Of a DNA stretch of 64,000 nucleotides, positions 53,980 through 64,000 are shown one piece after another; the first letter of the stretch is position 1, and each line of letters opens with the position of its first letter. The notes under the pieces are model-generated. The model searched no databases. It was not told where the DNA came from and worked only from the letters and a program-made list of their open reading frames with translations. Origin of the DNA: Anastatus disparis (lineage: Eukaryota; Arthropoda; Insecta; Hymenoptera; Eupelmidae); NCBI GenBank assembly GCA_017163975.1, contig JAFFSR010000221.1, positions 1,054,001 to 1,118,000 on the forward strand, written 5' to 3'. A program made the translations under genes and the position numbers.

Positions 53980-54010
53980 CTAACCAAGTGAATTTTCTTT
54001 CTGTTAACAG
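53980..54010 (+). promoter_or_regulatory. mex3: 3' splice site (branch point, pyrimidine tract, AG) of terminal mex3 exon
   Basis: A CTAAC branch-point match at 53980-53984 is followed by a T-rich tract and TTAACAG ending at 54010. The exon starts GTTGC, so the AG is not followed by a donor, unlike the two recursive sites upstream. The reading frame requires the first base of the Gly codon to come from the upstream exon, making this a phase 1 intron. Confidence 0.92.
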
Positions 54011-54156
54011 GTTGCAAGATAAAGGCTCTACGCGCCAAGACCAACACTTACATCAAAACACCAGTACGCGGTGAAGAGCCAGTGTTTGTGGTAACAGGTC
54101 GCAAAGAGGACGTTGCTCGTGCTAAGCGCGAGATACTTTCAGCAGCTGAACATTTT
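54011..54156 (+). other. mex3: KH domain 1, C-terminal half
   Basis: Residues 1 to about 49 of the exon product carry the second glycine of the GxxG loop, then the basic helix, TNTYIKTP strand, VFVVTG strand and the final helix ([11 protein letters not shown]) typical of MEX3 KH1. The first half of the fold, including the start of the GxxG loop, must come from the upstream exon. The intron therefore cuts exactly through the RNA-gripping loop. Confidence 0.93.
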
Positions 54157-55023
54157 TCTCAAATACGCGCATCGCGCAAATCATCACTTGGCGCATTACT
54201 TGGCGCACCACCGGGACCACCAGCATCTGTACCAGGACATATTACAATTCAAGTGCGTGTACCATATCGTGTCGTTGGACTAGTAGTTGGCCCAAAAGGT
54301 GCCACAATAAAGCGCATTCAACATCAGACGCATACGTACATTGTTACACCAAGCCGTGATAAGGAGCCTGTATTCGAGGTTACTGGTTTGCCAGAAAGCG
54401 TCGCTGCGGCTAAAAATGAGATCCAAGCCCACATCACTCAGAGAACTGGAGTTTTGCCACTTTGCATGCATGACGACAAAGATTTGCTGGATGCTTTATG
54501 CAGAGGAGGTTTAACGTCAATTCTGGGATGTTTGGATGCACCTGGCATCGGTGGCAGTAAAGGCAGCAACGGATCGAGCGGTGCCTTCTCATCAAGCGGA
54601 AGCTGTAGTAGTTCATCATCAAGCTCCGGCGCACAAGGTATCAACGACATCGTTGCCATTTGGGGTGCTGGTTTAGAAAGAGACGAAGGCATCGGTGAAT
54701 CACCATCATTCGAATCACAAACTGCATCAGCTTCATCAATCTGGTCGTTTCCAGGCGTAGCACTGCCTTCAAGACCGTCACCACCAGCATCAGCATCACC
54801 AGCTTCACCAACAGATTCATTGTTAGGCACCGGTAGTGGCAACGGTAGCACAGGTGTCAGGGAATGCGTCGTTTGCGGTGACAAAGATGTAACGACTGCA
54901 CTGGTGCCATGTGGACACAAGCATTTCTGCATAGAATGTGGACATCGCATTTGTATGAGCAGCGAGGCAATGTGCCCAGTATGCTCGAAACCAGTCCTCC
55001 AAGCAATACGTATCATCGCTTAA
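54011..55023 (+). CDS. mex3: MEX3-family RNA-binding E3 ligase, terminal coding exon (partial gene)
   Basis: This exon encodes 337 residues if the Gly codon split by the intron is counted as residue 1. In order it holds the C-terminal half of KH1 (1 to about 49, beginning [18 protein letters not shown]), a complete KH2 (about 77-142, GPKG loop at 94-97), a Gly/Ser-rich linker with a poly-Ser run, a Ser/Pro/Ala-rich stretch, and a RING finger (286-325). The frame is open from the acceptor AG at 54009-54010 to TAA at 55021-55023. MEX3 proteins bind specific mRNAs through two KH domains and control their translation or decay; the RING can ubiquitinate partners. They act in the cytoplasm and in germline and early embryo patterning. 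Exon composition is clearly richer and less repetitive than its surroundings. The start codon and first half of KH1 are not in the window. A GTG at 54082 is an internal Val codon, not a start. Family assignment is very secure; the paralogue letter used in vertebrates does not apply. Confidence 0.97.
54238..54435 (+). other. mex3: KH domain 2 (complete)
   Basis: Residues about 77-142 begin HITIQVRVP, contain the RNA-contact loop GPKG at 94-97 and the strands THTYIVTP and VFEVTG, and end in a helix ending near EIQAHI. All landmarks of a type I KH domain are present and no residue expected for RNA binding appears lost. Confidence 0.95.
54865..54984 (+). other. mex3: C3HC4 RING finger, MEX3 C-terminus
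   Basis: The zinc ligands follow C-x2-C-x11-C-x-H-x3-C-x2-C-x11-C-x2-C: Cys286, Cys289, Cys301, His303, Cys307, Cys310, Cys322 and Cys325 of the exon product. All eight are present, so the RING should be able to fold and recruit an E2 enzyme. Only 12 residues follow the last ligand, as in other MEX3 proteins, where the RING sits at the very C-terminus. Confidence 0.94.
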
Positions 55024-58000
55024 GCTGGAGAACTCAAAAGCTCTTAATAAAAATGATTTTTAAATAAAAAGGAGAGACATACAACTCATTTTTTCGACTG
55101 ATTCAAATCGTTTAAACGAGACACGATGAACAACCAACTCATAAGATTTTTTATACTTTGATAAAATGAAAAAAAGATTTAAGACGATGAGAAGAAGTGA
55201 TGTTTCAAGTTTTTTCTTTTTTCGTTTATTTTTTCGACTCCTAATTTTATAAACGGAGTAGGAAAAGGAGTGAAGTTACATAATGTGATGATGACCGGAA
55301 CTGGTTTACGTTTATCTTCGGACGATTTATATATGTATACATTGGAAGAATGGACGTTTTTATTATGAAGGATGATGACGACGTTTAAAAAAAAAATTAC
55401 GTAACCGGAAAGAGAAAAGGATATGAAAAAGTATGTTTTTTTTATGAAATCTTTTTCGTTATTGTTTTTCCTTTTCTTTTGGTTGATTTCCGTTTGATAC
55501 CTTTTTATTGGACGTATTTGAGAATGAAGATTAATATTGGATTATTTAAAAAGAGACACTTCTACTACTATTACTCATGAGACTGGCTGTCATTTTTTTT
55601 TTAAATTTAATTTGGTTCAACAGTACACATTAACGAAGAATTTGCAGAAGAAATTATTGAAGAGAAGAATACAAGTTTTTGTTTTTTTGTAAAAAAAAAA
55701 ATTCATTTGTTTGTGGGGAAAGAGAATTTTAAGGGAGTGTTTAGAAGAGGACGCGCACAAGTTTTCAATTCCACTGCTGCTGCTGCCAATATATACTTGT
55801 AGTCTTAAACAAAAAAAAAATTTAATGCGAATACGTCTCTGCGAACAAAAAAAAAATGAAAAAAAAAACATATACGATAGAAAGATTAAGAGAGAATATG
55901 CGAGTAAGCACATTATAATCTAATTAGAATTGGTATTGTGATTTTTATTTTATATTTTAAATTTTTAAAAAGTAGAAAGATGAAGACAAACGATAACAAT
56001 AATTATCATTTGTCTTTGGTGCATGTACTTGCATGTTCTTGCCAACTGGATATATACAACGAATCGATTAAAAATAAAAGGAAAACATTTTAAATTATAT
56101 GAAAAAAATTAAAAACATATTTAAAAAAATAAATAAATAAAAATAGTAGAGACGAATTTTATGAACAGGAAAAAATATAAAAGATGTATGGTAGATACAG
56201 TTTAGATGAGAGAGAAAAGATTAAAACGAGGAAAGCTTCGTTTTTTTGTTATTAATAATATTTTGTTTGATTTTTTTTCTTTGTTTTATATTGTAAAACG
56301 GCGCGATATATGTGTAAAGAGAGAAAAAATAGAATTACGTATATAATATATCGTGCGTATAATAAGAGTATCGACGACCACTATTCTCGTTTTCTTCGAA
56401 TTTTTCCATTAAAAATAAAAAAAAAAATTCTCTCTCGAATTCACAATACGAGAGATGAAAAAAAAGAGTCATAAGTAAGCGCGAAGTATTATATATATGA
56501 AAAAAAATAAAAATATATTTATGTATATTATTCGGCATAAATTTAGCAAGTGCGAGAGGCGACTCGAGGAGGTAGGAGAGAAATTTTTTTTAATGAAAAA
56601 AAATAAATAAATTGCGCATCGCGTGTAAGCGCATTTTACGAATTGTGATATTATTCGATATCCAAAATTGATTCCTAGATAAAAGACAAAGATTTCGTAA
56701 GATTGATTATAGAAAAAAAGTAAATATAAAAAAATAAAAAAAAAAATAAAATAATGATATGAGTGAGATATTGCGCGTATTTGTGTATGATGGACCGTCG
56801 ACGGTCATTCGTTTTTAGAATTTCTCTTTGCTCCTAGTCGTTTTTTGCACTTAAAACTAAAAAAAATGATACAAGCAAGGTATAACGAATTGTATGTGAA
56901 AAAAATTTTTTATAGAATACGCGCGTGCGATTATTATTGATTATGATAAATAAAAAAAAATAAAATAAACGAAATATACGAGCGAAAAACGGTGGTCGTC
57001 GAACCCAAGATAAAAAGGTCAGAAAGATATTTCAGAGATTATGATAGATAGAGAACGTAAGAGAATTATTTAAAGAAAAAAGATGAGAAAAAATCGTGAA
57101 AAAAGCGTAGAACAACAGGAACAAAAAAAAAATTATTAAAATCAGCAGAGTGTAATGAAAGAAAAAAAAAATGGTAGTGGAAAAATGAGTAGGACTGAAG
57201 CGCGTCCGCGTGCTACTTAACGTTTAAAAAACCAAAAGCAAAATTTAACCGCGGAAAAGTGAAAAACAATAGATGAAAAAAAGGGGAAAAATTAAAGAAA
57301 AAAATTTGAATTATAAAAAGAGCGCGCTCCTTCCACCCGTCATCCCTCGCTTAGAGTATTATCTTATCTTTATATAAGCGACAGAGCAATTGATAAAAAA
57401 AAATAATAATAACGATAATATATATTATATATACAAAATATAAACATAAAAGAAATATATTATATATATGACGATGATGATATTTTACCGAGGAGATTTA
57501 GATTTTGTATTTTCGCGCGTTTCGCCGATGGGACGACGGGCGGAAAAGTTTTTAAGCTCTCTTATATAAGAACGACGTTGACGTTATTTGCTCGCACGTA
57601 CAAAGTTTATGTGTATGTAAAGAAAAAAATTATGATGCGCTCGTATACCCATTCCCATTATTGTATGCATTGATGAAAAAAAAAATTCAAATTTAAGATA
57701 AGTGATGTATAAAAATAATGTGTGAAAATTTTTGAATTAATTACAATGTGTGATATGTAAACTCATTCGAGAGTCAACGTCTTTCAAAGAAAAAAAAAAT
57801 ACGAAAGTTCGAGGATACTCGAAAGATAAATAAAAAATCAATGCATAAACTCGTAATAGGAATGGTTATGATATTAATTGGTAAAAAAATAAAAAGTGAA
57901 AACGCGGTGGCACGCGGAAAGCGCTTTTCTGTATTATCGAGGAAACTTAGTAATAAACCGAGTAATAATTAATTTTTAAAATGAAGTAAGAGAGGTATCG

Positions 58001-61000
58001 ACCGTGTGACATTTATTATATAATAAATAAAAAAAAAACAAAAACGAAAGAAAAAAAAAACTCGCGTGCGCGTCGTAAAATGGACATTTACACATTAAAA
58101 CACTTTTCACACATAACATTTAAAATACACAACGTACGCGTCTAAGTCTAACGTCGTCGTCGTCGTATTTTTAAGGCTTTTTTCCTCAAAATGACGTATG
58201 ATATTTTTGTAATTTATTTTATTTTTATATATATTATAGAGAGAAAGTAAAAAAAAGAGAGAGCGAGATAATAAACAAAAAAAAGTTAAAAAAAAAACCA
58301 CAAAAAAAAAAATTAAAAAAAAAAAATAATGGCGAGAGAAAAAAGGCATTTTTCCCCCCGTCAACTGATTTAAAAAAATCCCTAATATTATAAAGTCTCC
58401 CGCGCTCAGGAGCGTACAAGTAACAAAGATTCGCGCTGTCTTTCCTGGCGAAAGAAGGGATGATTGAAAATATCAGAACTGTTAATCGATTTTGAAAATT
58501 GTTTACATAATATTCAATTTTTACTTTACATGCTCCAATTTTTGATTGAACAAAAGAAGCTTCACTTTCTCATTAAAATGAATGATGGTTCTTTTATTTT
58601 CTTTGTTCCAAAATAAACCTTCTTATAATTAAATTATGCAAACGAATTTTAACGAGGCATAATAATAATAAAAAAAATTATCGCGAATATATTGCTCCGA
58701 TCGTTCGGGATCCTATAAGATATTAAGGGATTTAAAAAAACGGCTTGACGCGCGTTTATTTATATATCCTCGTATTAATTATTATATATTTGTTGTAGTT
58801 TTTGTCGTTCAAATTTTTATCGTCTCCAAAAAATAAAAAGAATAAATAAAAGAAATTTTTTTGGGGGTCGGACACCGGCCCGCTCTTAAACATCAGACTT
58901 TGATTTTTCTCTACTTTTAATAATGTTGTATTTTTTTTATTTATTTCATTTACTTAACTTTAGTTTTCTGCTTCCTTGTTTTTTCTTTTTTTTTTTTTCA
59001 AATGATTATCACCGGAGGAAAGAAATGATGAAAAAAAAGGACGCGATGCGTAGTATTTTTTACGTTCGTTTCGTTTCGTGTGACTTTTTTTAAATAATTG
59101 TGAATACAAAGTTATTTGTTCGATTCCTAAAAAACTTAAGCGAATAAATTCACGCTGAAATAAAATGAAACAATTCACACCGCAGGTCAAACAAACTCGC
59201 GTATTCGTCGTATCGTGACGAAGTTGAATTCAAAACTTTTTACAAGGAAGATAACAAGAAGCTTTTAACTTTCTAAACGCATGTGTTCTTTAATTTTTTA
59301 TAACTTGACTGTTTTTAAATAAAAATGCATTTGTTTTAATAATTTTACTGCCAATTTATTTTTTTAACCAACTTTAATAATCGTCAATGTTGACGCTCTT
59401 CCTTTTATTTATAAATATTTCTAAGCTTAAAAGATACAGTGATATTCACGTTTTGAGTTTGACATTTCGAGCGATAAATTCCGAATACGCGAGGCTGAGA
59501 AGAAAGAATAAGTACGCGCCGCGTCACATGATGTAAGAGAGAAAAAAATACCGATGCACTGCACTTATATATTATATAGTAAAGAAACGAACGATGCTCG
59601 AGAGACAAGAGTTTTAAAAAAAATAAAAGAAAAACGATAAGGGTAAAAGCTAACGAAACGAATGAAATAAAAAAGGCAAAGATGTTTATTATATTTAAGT
59701 TTTCGGGGCAAAATGAATTCTATATTTTTTCTATGTTAAGTATAATGACGAATAAAAAAAAATAACGATAAATGACACGATTAAAAATAATGTGAAAATA
59801 AAAAAAAAAAAATTAATATAAACGGTGATGACATACATATATATTATATATTTATAGGTATTCTCTTTAGCATCAACGTTCCGACTTTAAAGATAAACAA
59901 GAATAAAAAAAAATTCCCAAGAAATAAAAAAAAATAATAAAAAATTTAAAAAATAATTATATATGAAAACAAAATATAAAAGTAATTATTAATTGTATTA
60001 AAAATCGAAGGGAAGCAGCCCGCGCAATAAAGGGCGAATTATAATTATATATGTATACATGTATATGTAGAATCATGCAAAAAAAAAAAACCAAGTCATT
60101 CACTTTCAAATAAATAAGTCTGATCAAGAGAGTCGTGGCAAGGGTGGTGTATAGTTCTTAAAAAAATAGAGGTTTAAAAATAAAAGTAAAAAAAACATTA
60201 AATAAATATAATATTCGTATTACAACGCGTGAGTGTGTTGTTGTTTAGATGTGCGAACGGAAACTTTTTCTTTCGAGGGAATCGGACGAGAAATAATAAA
60301 TAAAAAAACAGAATTAAAAGGATACAGACAAAGTGATTAATAAATACCGCAATGGAAGTTTAAAAGAAACAACAAAAAGAGGTTTTCTTTTTCTGAACCC
60401 AAACAGATAAAGGACTATCAAGGATATATAAAATAAAATGGAAAATAAAAACATTAAGAATTCTCAATATGTAGATATATAAGATATTTAAGAATAATAA
60501 TAATATATTAATGAGACTAAGAACACGAGATAGAAGCGACACAAGAAGTAGCTAAGAAAAATAAAAATAATTAAAAATAAAAAAATATAAAATAAACGTA
60601 AAACAAGAACAGAAGAGATTAAATAAAAAAACAAACTGATAATCTATTAATTATTCTGTGCTGATGAACTGAGAGTTCGGGAGTTTTTACGTATAACAGA
60701 TTTATTATTAAATTTTAAAGAGTTTTAAGAATAATTTTTAAAAAATGTAATATTTATTTAATAAAAGAGTACACAATAGTTAAAGATACAAAGGGCGGTT
60801 GCCGGTTAAACTAGGGTTTTCTTTTTTTCGACTGACATAATTTTTCATCCATTCAGTGTCATCTTCGTTTCTCTCCTTAATGTCTACCCGTATCTTATTT
60901 TTTTTTTCAACACGAAACAGTAAAAAACATTTTTCTTTGCGTTTCGTTAAGATCTATAAAGCAAAAAAAAAGGTCAAAATGAACATCAGTAGTGCGAGTC

Positions 61001-63015
61001 AAGCTTTGATCAGACATGCCATGAGCACGTAAAGTAAATGAGCATCGTAAATCTCCGGCAGAGTTTGACTCTGGCTGAGACTTCGAAGCTTATTTTATTT
61101 TTTCAATGCTCGTTATTAATACGATTTTGAATTTGCTGCTCTTTTCTTTTATATATGATTAAAATTTTTCGTAGTTTACGTAGTTTCTGTTATATACATA
61201 GAAAAATTATTGATTCTTTTTAAAACCTCTTGAACTTTATTGAAATACTAAAGAGATTTTTGCGTGTATTTGTTGAAAACTAAATAGTACTTTTATTAAT
61301 TGTTAATTGTTTTAAAGAAATTGTAAATATTTATGTTACGTGAGAGCAGCAAATTCACTGATATTAATAAAAATCGCACACATCTATCATTTTTGATTTT
61401 CATTACTTTTTCAACGCAACGTGAAAACTTGAAATAAAAACTCGCGGACACTCAGCTCTTCTACGCATTAAACAATTCTCCTTTATCGTCGAATTAATAA
61501 AAGTAAAAAATGAAGTATTTAAACGAAGTAATAAGAAAGCGCGCGCGCACAAAAATGGCGCAGTTTACAGATTTTACTACTGATAGTTTAAAAACTTATG
61601 AAATAAATAAACGTAATTAAAAAAAAAAAAACGACGTAAACGATAGTCCTAACATATTTAAGATGTTTAAAAAAATAAACAAAGAAAAGGAAGAAGCGTT
61701 TATTGAATATATAAAAAAAATAGCCATTGGCTGTGACCGATAACTGCCATTTTTCGTATAAAAAAAATAAAAGAAAAAAAACTCAAGTCTTTAAAAGAAA
61801 CGATAAAACCAAATAAAAAAAAATATGAATGTAGTAATAATAAAAAAAAACTAAACGAAATGATCCGAGTAAAGATTTTTAATTGAAATGAACACACGAG
61901 CAGTGCAGGACAAGTCACCGAGAGGATAATCGTTAAATAAAAAAAAAAAGAGAAAATTTCGGAGAGAAATTTTTGAAGTAAAATAAAAGATAATGAAAAA
62001 ATATTTAAAAAAACGGGAGTCAAGGCCAGTGTTTTCTTTTTTCATGATCGTGCGCACACTATTCGGCTTCATGGGGATATTAACTATAATGATAATGTAG
62101 ATAAAAAATGTGAAAATACGCGAATTTTAAAAAATAATATAAAGAATGTGTGTGCGTGAGAGAAAGAGAGAGAGAAAGAAGTATTGAGATAAAAATTAAG
62201 AGCAAGCTAGTGTTCGACCCTCGAAAAATTTTCCTACCCCTTCGTAATATATAGATATATATTTATCCAAGCCAACTCGAGCAAAGAGATTTTTTCAAGA
62301 ATTTTTTCTTATTTTTATTTTTATTTTTTTGTAGAATTTTTGTAATAAATATATAGCGAAAAAAAAATAATTAAAAAAAAAAATAAAGAGAGAACGAGAG
62401 AATGAATAAAAAAAAATAAAAGAGAAACTCCGAGTGTCCCTCTTAAAGTGCGAAGAGACGCGCGAGTACGATGAAACATTTTATAATCATTAAAAATTAG
62501 GTAAAGTACGTAAAAGAATGAAAAAAAAACCAACAAAATAATTAAAAAAAAAATTAAATTAAACATGACGATACATATCTCAAAGAATAATAACTAAACG
62601 TAAGAGAATTATTAGAGAGTTAAAAAAATAGAAAATCGTGCGAATGAGTAATAAGAGAAAAAAAAATTTAACTCTATATATATCTATATAGGCTTATATG
62701 ATGAATAAAAAAAAGTAAAAAAAAAATGAACATAAAAAAGAAATAAAACCCGAGAGGAATAGATATGATTGTTGCTTAATTTAATCTGTATTTACTATGT
62801 TAAATTTATATTCTATTGAATAGGTATATATTATTTTATAGTGAATGTGGTTAACGACTCTTATTATTTTATAGCTTGTGGTTATGACGATTATTATTAT
62901 CAATTATTAATTATTAATATTATTAGAATTGTATTTAAAAGAAAAAAGATTTTGAGACAGGATAGCGCGTAGAAATGAAGAAAAAAAAAGAGAGAGAGAT
63001 GAAATAGATAAACCC
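55024..63015 (+). other. mex3: Probable long A-rich 3' UTR of mex3
   Basis: After the stop codon, homopolymer runs on the plus strand become mostly A, with many AAATAAA-like words, whereas T runs dominate the intron. Around 63.0 kb T runs take over again. Coding potential is absent throughout. The simplest reading is one long transcribed 3' UTR of up to about 8 kb. The real end could be anywhere, since AATAAA occurs dozens of times. Confidence 0.45.
55046..55068 (+). terminator. mex3: Two proximal AATAAA polyadenylation signals
   Basis: AATAAA occurs at 55046-55051 and 55063-55068, within 50 bp of the stop codon. If used they would give a very short 3' UTR. In such A-rich DNA the hexamer is expected often by chance, so their use is uncertain. 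Confidence 0.3.
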
Positions 63016-64000
63016 TCTGCTTCTTTTTTTTTGTATATCTAGTGAATGCGGATTATTTAGCGCATCTCTTTTTTTTTGACATTTAATGGATTTATATATA
63101 TTTGTGAATTATTTTTTTTCGCTGGCCTCGATCGACGTTCCTTTATTAGTTTTTTTTTTTCATCTTAATATTATTATTATTTTTTTTATATAGATTTTAC
63201 GACTTCGCTTGCGCATATTCATTTTTTACATTGTAAACAACCATGCCTCGTTTTTAAGTTCTCTTTTTTTTTTCTGTTGTTTGTGCGTTATTAATTATTA
63301 TTTTCTCATCCAATTATATATTTGACAATTTATATTTATAGTTAATTTAAATGATGAAAACGAATAGAGAGACAAATCAATACACTGACACACGAACACT
63401 ATTTGCATTAGATTATAAAAAAAAAAGAATACACACAATTATATATATGCGTTTGTACTTGATTTATATATATTATTTTTGTAACAGAATTTGCTTAAAT
63501 GCGAATGTTTTTTTTTCTTCAAGATACTAGTTTTTAATGGCTATTACTATTATTATTATTTTGTTTCTTACTTATTAATTATATACATAAAAAGATAAAA
63601 AAAAAAAGCTAAGACGAAAAAATGAAAAGAATGATAAAACGCTATGAAACGCACGTCGACTTGGTCGCGATTGATCCAGAGTAACGACGTAACGCCCAAA
63701 AAAGATGATATATATCCGCCTATATAGTGAGATGTAAATCGAGGAGTATCCGATAGAGAGAAATACGATTTATCCTTATTTTTATGATATATTGAAAAAA
63801 AAACTTTGTTTATTATTAAAAAGTAATTAATTATTAAATTAACATTATTATTATTTTTCTTCTCCTCGATCTGAAACCGCTGAATTCCTTTGTATTATTT
63901 CTTCTTCTTCTTTTTTTTTGTACATGTATTTTGTTTTTTCTTCTCTCCTGACTGTTTATCTCTTATTTCTTTTGCTTGCTCGTAAGCTTAAATGTATTAA
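63016..64000. other. Probable 3' flanking or distal 3' UTR sequence
   Basis: T-run-rich, AT-rich sequence with no open frame of interest and no recognised element. Confidence 0.4.

Larger units (their letters stand above)
1..54010 (+). other. mex3: Giant mex3 intron (3' 54 kb of it)
   Basis: No stretch in 1-54010 translates to the N-terminal half of a MEX3 KH1 domain or to any other protein I recognise. The longest open frames are low-complexity readings of T/C- or A/G-rich tracts. With the phase 1 acceptor at 54010 and an incomplete KH1 downstream, the interval is best read as one intron that starts 5' of the window and is at least 54 kb. MEX3 genes in other animals are, as I recall, also split inside KH1, which would make the intron position old. 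A small non-coding or nested gene in it cannot be excluded. Confidence 0.8.

Noticed and set aside
54438..55016. 192-aa antisense open frame across the mex3 exon
   Set aside because: It is a mirror of the mex3 coding frame's codon bias; the sense strand carries the KH and RING domains.
60470..62103. Three Pumilio-type words TGTANATA (60470, 61322, 62096) in the presumed 3' UTR
   Set aside because: About two are expected by chance in 8 kb of this composition.

Overview
This is AT-rich animal DNA dominated by one gene. The only protein-coding sequence I can support is an exon at 54011-55023 (+). It encodes the C-terminal 337 residues of a MEX3-family RNA-binding ubiquitin ligase: the second half of KH domain 1, a complete KH domain 2, a Ser-rich linker and a C-terminal C3HC4 RING finger. 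The KH sequences, the abundant GA/CT, TA and TG microsatellites and the CpG-containing islands in an AT-rich background fit an insect. Hymenoptera is my best guess, but the order is inferred, not shown.

Layout. Positions 1-54010 have no recognisable coding exon. They are read as the last (>54 kb) intron of mex3, whose upstream exon (start codon to the first half of KH1) lies 5' of the window. The intron enters the Gly codon that closes the KH1 GxxG loop (phase 1). Inside it are a 371-bp TIR element (1484-1854), a long foldback (16349-16494), a tRNA-derived SINE-like element (27247-~27440), several short dyads, many microsatellites and a weak antisense receptor-like fragment (39785-40193). Positions 55024 to about 63000 look like a long A-rich 3' UTR. 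About 63000-64000 is probably flanking DNA.

The most interesting signal is a pair of recursive-splicing (ratchet) sites in the giant intron, at 12432|12433 and 33305|33306. Each is a polypyrimidine tract plus AG directly abutting GTAAGCA, i.e. a zero-length exon. Each is followed 49 or 52 nt later by a second donor, GTAAGTAT, preceded by a shared TTGTC..CGGCTT block. They therefore look like a matched pair of 'RS-exons' whose inclusion would create a premature stop. The two sites and the terminal acceptor cut the intron into nearly equal segments (20,873 and 20,705 nt). Known components, but this gene-specific arrangement suggests stepwise intron removal with a built-in on/off switch for MEX3.
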